Shown in pieces: positions 4,828 through 7,818 of a stretch of 7,818 bases of DNA. Each line of letters begins with the position of its first letter. The stretch's first letter is position 1. Under the pieces are notes generated by a model. It had not been told where the DNA came from. It made no database searches and saw only the letters and a program-made list of their open reading frames with translations. Made by a program: the position numbers and the translations under genes. Source of the DNA: Rhizobiaceae bacterium UBA1291 (GTDB lineage Bacteria > Pseudomonadota > Alphaproteobacteria > Rhizobiales > Rhizobiaceae); assembly GCA_002307905.1 (NCBI GenBank), contig DBUL01000112.1, positions 14,963 through 22,780 on the forward strand. The letters are read 5' to 3'.

Positions 4828-7818
4828 CTTGGCCTTCCACAGGTCGACCTCGGCGCGCGCCTGTTCCAGCTGTTCCGGCTTCATCGCATTGGCCACCTCG
4901 TCGCGCTTCTGCGCAGCGTCCTTGTCGCCCTCCTTGGCAACCAACGCGAACCACTTGTAGGAGGCATTGAGGTCCTGCGGCACGCCATTGCCGCGGGCAT
5001 AGAGGATGGCAAGGTTGAACTGGCTGTCGGAAATGCCGTGTTCCGCAGCCTTGCCGAACCATTCCGCCGCCTTGGTGTAATCCTGCACGCCGTCGCTGCC
5101 CGAGGCATGGAGGACGGCGAGGTTATGCATGGCGCTCGCATTGCCGGCATCTGCGGCCTGCTGGTAGAGCGCCTTGGCAGTCACGATATCCCGCGGAACG
5201 CCGGCGCCCTTTTCAAGCAGGTTGGCGAGTCGGTACTGGGCCGGCGCAAAACCCCTGTCGGCTGCAAGCCTGTACCACTTCGCCGCCTCGGCGAAATCGC
5301 CCGGAACACCTCGGCCGTCGGTATAGCGCGCGCCGATTTCGAAGAGGGCCAGGGGATCGCCCTGCTTGGCGGCAAGCACCAGCGACGGCGGGGTGATCTC
5401 TGCCGGAACGATAATCTCGGCGGCTACCGTCGTCGCCGGTTGGGCTGCGACTTCGGCGTCCGGAGCGGCGTCCGTGGCCGCGACGGCGGACGATGCGCTC
5501 CGTGCAGCCGCAAAACCATCGACCTGAACGTCGCCGGCGGGCTTCAGTGTTTGGGGATCGCTTTCGCCGAGCGGCGTGCGATCGATCAGGGTTGTGCTCG
5601 CCTGAGCCGTAGCGTCGGCCATGATCGTCGGTTCGGTCGCGGCAGGCCCCGCGGTGAGCACGGATACATCCACAAGGGAAGGCGCGGCAGTGCTCTGCGC
5701 GGCCGTTTCCGCACCACCAGCGGTCGGTGCCATGCTGCTTTCGTCCGGCTGGGGAGCCTCGAGCGCTGCCGGCGAGTTCTCGCCGCGCGTCAGCGTGTTG
5801 ACGAGTGGCATGGCCATCGCAGCCAGAAGGATCGCGCCGACCGCCATCATGATCGGCCGGCGATAGCGGGTAATACGGGATGCCTTCTCTTGCGCATTCT
5901 CCTGCGCGGTTGCGACGGTTCTGGGTGTGTATTCCATTTCCATCGCGGCGGCCTGGGCGGCACGGCGCGCAGCGGCGATATAGTCGGCGCGGTCATCGTT
6001 GTCACCGGAACCTGCATTCGCACCCTGGTTGGCCTGGCTCGCTCTCACACGCTCCAGAATCTTACGGACATCGGGCGCGCCGGAGCCGGGCTCCAGCAGT
6101 TCGTTGGCTTCGTCGGGCGGCAGTACTTCGGTGGGGTCGATCGACGGGGCTTCATCGATGTGGCGTCGGCCGGAGGCGGACTGCTCCTCCTTCTTCGGAC
6201 CCGGCAGCAGACGCCTGCCCAGTCCGGCGAGCAGACGTGGCTTTTCGGCCTTCCTGTCGGCGCGGAAACCTTCGTCGATGGCCGCGTCGGTCGTCAGCGT
6301 ATCGGCCTGATCATGGCTGAGCGCGTGCCCGTTGACTTTATGCGGGGCGACCGCCGGCAGAGCAACCTCCGGGGCAGTTTGTCTGGCTGCCGTCGCGACC
6401 GGCGGGACGGGCTCGGAAGAGAGGGCCTCGTGCATTGCCGGCGCGGGTGCGTTGTGCTCGCTGCCTTCGCCCATCTGGTCGAGCCGGGTGGCGATCTGCA
6501 CCAGCGTGTCGTGCAGGGCCTCAAAGGTCCGCTGGGTGCGCTCCTCGGAATTGCGGCTGAAGTCCTGCAGGTGACGCAGGTGGTCCGAAAGTTCCGAAAG
6601 CGCTGCGACTTCGGCCGTCCCGCTCCCATGCACCGGCGCCCGCCGGGCGTAGCTTTCCATGACCGTTTCAGCGGCCTGCCGGGCCGCTTCGATGATGTAT
6701 TCGTCGCTGGTCGCCATATAGTCTTCAAGCGCCGAAACCCGGCCGGCAAAAGGATTGTCGGCGTCGGGTCCGGCGGAGGGGTTGCTGATCAGCGCCGAGA
6801 GATGCGCGATCTGTTCTTCGAGTCCGCGCAGGCTCGCATTGTCTCCGGCGGGCGCGACGTTGGTCTCTTCGAGCCGGTCGACAACTGCATTGAGGCGCTC
6901 TTCGAAGTGGCGCAGCACGCTGTCGTCGATGCGTGCAGGCGCAGGTTCCGAAACGTCGATTTCCTCGATGCGCCGCGCCAGCATATCGAGCCGGTCGGCC
7001 AGTCTGTCGTTGATTTCGCCGTGATCGAGCGCGTCGATCTTCCGCGAGATGTCGGCCAGATAGCTCGTCAGCTCCGGCTGTGGCAGCGGCTTCTGAGTGC
7101 GCTCCAGCAGCTGCGAAAGGTGGTCGAGACGTTCCTCGAGCCGGCTTGCGGCCTGTTCTGCGGTCAGTTCCTCGATGCGCGCGGCAAGCGCTTCGATCCG
7201 GTCCCCCAGGTCGCCGGAGGAAGCCGTCTCCGGGTGCGGGTTATGCGCGAGCAGTTCGATCTGCCGGGCAAGGCCGCCGATCCGGTCCTCGATGCGCTGG
7301 AAGGTCGAATTGTCCGGCCCGTTGGCGACAAGCCGGCTCCCGGCGGCAATCGCCCGGGTGATCTCGTCAAGCCGCATGTCGATGCCGGCGAACTGCTCCT
7401 GCATCATCCGCTCGCTCGGATCGATATGGGCGCCGATATGTTCAAGCGCCGCGGCGAGCGTTACCAGCTTGTCCTCGAGCGCATGGATGGCGCGATTGTC
7501 GCCCATTGTGCCGAGATGAGCCTTGATGTCGTCAAGCCGTTCGGCAAGCCGCACGAGTTCTTCTCTCAAGGCTGCCGGGTCGATGTCCTCAAGGCGCTCC
7601 TCGATCTGCTCCCAGCGGCTCTCCATCTGGCGCACCGAATCTTCCCGTGCCAGACCATCCATCAGCGAGCGCAGGTCCTCGAATTCGGCCCGCAGACCCT
7701 CGGCGCCCGGCGCCCTGACCTGGTCCAGGTGGTGAATGCTGTCGGCAAGGCGGGCGATGTCCTCGCGCATGTCCTCCGATGGACGGTGCTGCTCGGCAAT
7801 GGTGCGGATGCCGCGCAT
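3634..7818 (-). CDS. chimeric frame: PodJ-like polarity protein joined to E1-alpha tail and E1-beta
   Basis: One uninterrupted frame of 1394 codons reaching the window edge (the ATG at 7816-7818 is unlikely to be the real start). Residues 1-997 are a PodJ-like coiled-coil, membrane-spanning and Sel1-repeat protein. Residues 998-1057 are the C-terminal end of a 2-oxoacid dehydrogenase E1-alpha. Residues ~1070-1394 are a complete E1-beta. The two halves belong to unrelated families with different cell locations, and each lacks what its family normally has next to the join: the PodJ-like half lacks any peptidoglycan-binding C-terminus, the E1 half lacks the thiamine-diphosphate-binding part of alpha. 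I read this as a gene fusion by deletion or recombination, or as an assembly or cloning join, not as an established domain architecture. It is followed by E2 with a GTGA overlap, so E2 and ACP would be transcribed with it. Confidence 0.85.
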   Translation of the reverse strand: MRGIRTIAEQHRPSEDMREDIARLADSIHHLDQVRAPGAEGLRAEFEDLRSLMDGLAREDSVRQMESRWEQIEERLEDIDPAALREELVRLAERLDDIKAHLGTMGDNRAIHALEDKLVTLAAALEHIGAHIDPSERMMQEQFAGIDMRLDEITRAIAAGSRLVANGPDNSTFQRIEDRIGGLARQIELLAHNPHPETASSGDLGDRIEALAARIEELTAEQAASRLEERLDHLSQLLERTQKPLPQPELTSYLADISRKIDALDHGEINDRLADRLDMLARRIEEIDVSEPAPARIDDSVLRHFEERLNAVVDRLEETNVAPAGDNASLRGLEEQIAHLSALISNPSAGPDADNPFAGRVSALEDYMATSDEYIIEAARQAAETVMESYARRAPVHGSGTAEVAALSELSDHLRHLQDFSRNSEERTQRTFEALHDTLVQIATRLDQMGEGSEHNAPAPAMHEALSSEPVPPVATAARQTAPEVALPAVAPHKVNGHALSHDQADTLTTDAAIDEGFRADRKAEKPRLLAGLGRRLLPGPKKEEQSASGRRHIDEAPSIDPTEVLPPDEANELLEPGSGAPDVRKILERVRASQANQGANAGSGDNDDRADYIAAARRAAQAAAMEMEYTPRTVATAQENAQEKASRITRYRRPIMMAVGAILLAAMAMPLVNTLTRGENSPAALEAPQPDESSMAPTAGGAETAAQSTAAPSLVDVSVLTAGPAATEPTIMADATAQASTTLIDRTPLGESDPQTLKPAGDVQVDGFAAARSASSAVAATDAAPDAEVAAQPATTVAAEIIVPAEITPPSLVLAAKQGDPLALFEIGARYTDGRGVPGDFAEAAKWYRLAADRGFAPAQYRLANLLEKGAGVPRDIVTAKALYQQAADAGNASAMHNLAVLHASGSDGVQDYTKAAEWFGKAAEHGISDSQFNLAILYARGNGVPQDLNASYKWFALVAKEGDKDAAQKRDEVANAMKPEQLEQARAEVDLWKAKGPIVRFQTWLTENGIVHDNDISEIEEAVAAEINEAVAFAEAGTWEPVETLTRDVYASVRPVAPPKIEPSGETVEISYRDAIKAAIVDALERDARTFLMGEDVGQYGGCYAVSKGLYDRFGPQRIRDTPLSESGFTGAGIGAAVAGMRPIVEVMTVNFSLLALDQILNTAATFRHMSNGQFGVPVVIRMATGAGRQLAAQHSHSLEGWYAHIPGIRVLTPATLEDARGMLWTALEDPDPVLIFENVMLYNRTGQLATNAGPVDIDRAAIRREGRDVSLITYGGSLFKTLDAAEQLSGDGIDAEVIDLRTLRPLDMETVLASLAKTHRAVIVDEGWRSGSLAAEIGMQLAERGFFDLDAPLVRVCSEEVPIPYPAHLEQASIPQVGKIVAAVKAMFGKA
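3639..3645 (-). promoter_or_regulatory. ribosome binding site of the E2 gene
   Basis: GGAAAGG on the minus strand, 7 bases before the ATG at 3629-3631 and within the last codons of E1. It decides for that ATG over the GTG at 3635-3637. Confidence 0.6.
4828..7818 (-). CDS. podJ: PodJ-like polar organising protein, both ends missing
   Basis: In PodJ proteins, cytoplasmic coiled coils and a periplasmic part mark a cell pole and recruit polar factors. Seen here: cytoplasmic helical region 14-450 rich in Glu, Arg and Leu heptads, with about ten related units of the form (E/D)RLDxLAxRIEEL at 93-346; a Pro/Ala-rich charged stretch ~452-640; a basic [10 protein letters not shown] just before a single hydrophobic span 655-674 (bases 5797-5856), which predicts N-in/C-out; an Ala/Thr/Pro-rich periplasmic linker ~677-811; four Sel1 repeats 822-964 (bases 4927-5355) with the usual A..WY..AA..G pattern. 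Rhizobial PodJ usually continues to a peptidoglycan-binding domain; here the frame switches to E1 after DLWKAK (residue 997). The N-terminus lies beyond the window. A general Sel1/coiled-coil protein other than PodJ is possible. Confidence 0.7.

Noticed and set aside
7816..7818. ATG at the window edge as the true start of the PodJ-like protein
   Set aside because: No upstream sequence is visible, and the first residues already look like internal helical sequence.

Overview
The window looks like an alphaproteobacterium, most likely Rhizobiales. The DNA is GC-rich throughout, genes are tightly packed with 4-base stop/start overlaps, and the right half encodes a long coiled-coil, single-membrane-span, Sel1-repeat protein with the architecture of rhizobial PodJ polarity factors. 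No RNA gene, insertion sequence, CRISPR array or clear promoter was found. Both ends of the window cut through genes.

Left part, plus strand: the 3' two-thirds of a type-II 3-hydroxyacyl-CoA dehydrogenase (short-chain dehydrogenase, HSD10-like) is followed, with overlap or near-overlap, by an acyl-CoA dehydrogenase of the FadE/DmdC-like group. Together they are two oxidative steps of a beta-oxidation-type pathway. The acyl-CoA dehydrogenase stops inside what looks like the conserved 'ARFY' motif of its C-terminal domain, and recognisable sequence may continue after the stop.

Middle, minus strand, converging on the above: the last part of a 2-oxoacid dehydrogenase E1, a complete lipoylated E2 acyltransferase and a small acyl carrier protein (ACP). 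They are translationally coupled (GTGA and ATGA junctions). An ACP in one operon with E1 and E2 is unusual and suggests the complex may feed acyl groups to a carrier protein; this is an inference. No E3 is present.

Right part, minus strand: the E1 reading frame has no E1 start and no thiamine-diphosphate-binding half. It is continuous, in frame, with a PodJ-like protein. The join lies near 4815-4851: upstream is the PodJ-like protein up to just after its Sel1 repeats, downstream is the last ~60 residues of E1-alpha followed directly by E1-beta. The resulting 1394-codon frame is the most notable feature. It is either a real deletion or recombination fusion of two unrelated genes, or a join made during assembly or cloning. 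The predicted topology would put E1-beta in the periplasm, away from E2 and ACP, so the fusion is unlikely to work as an E1.
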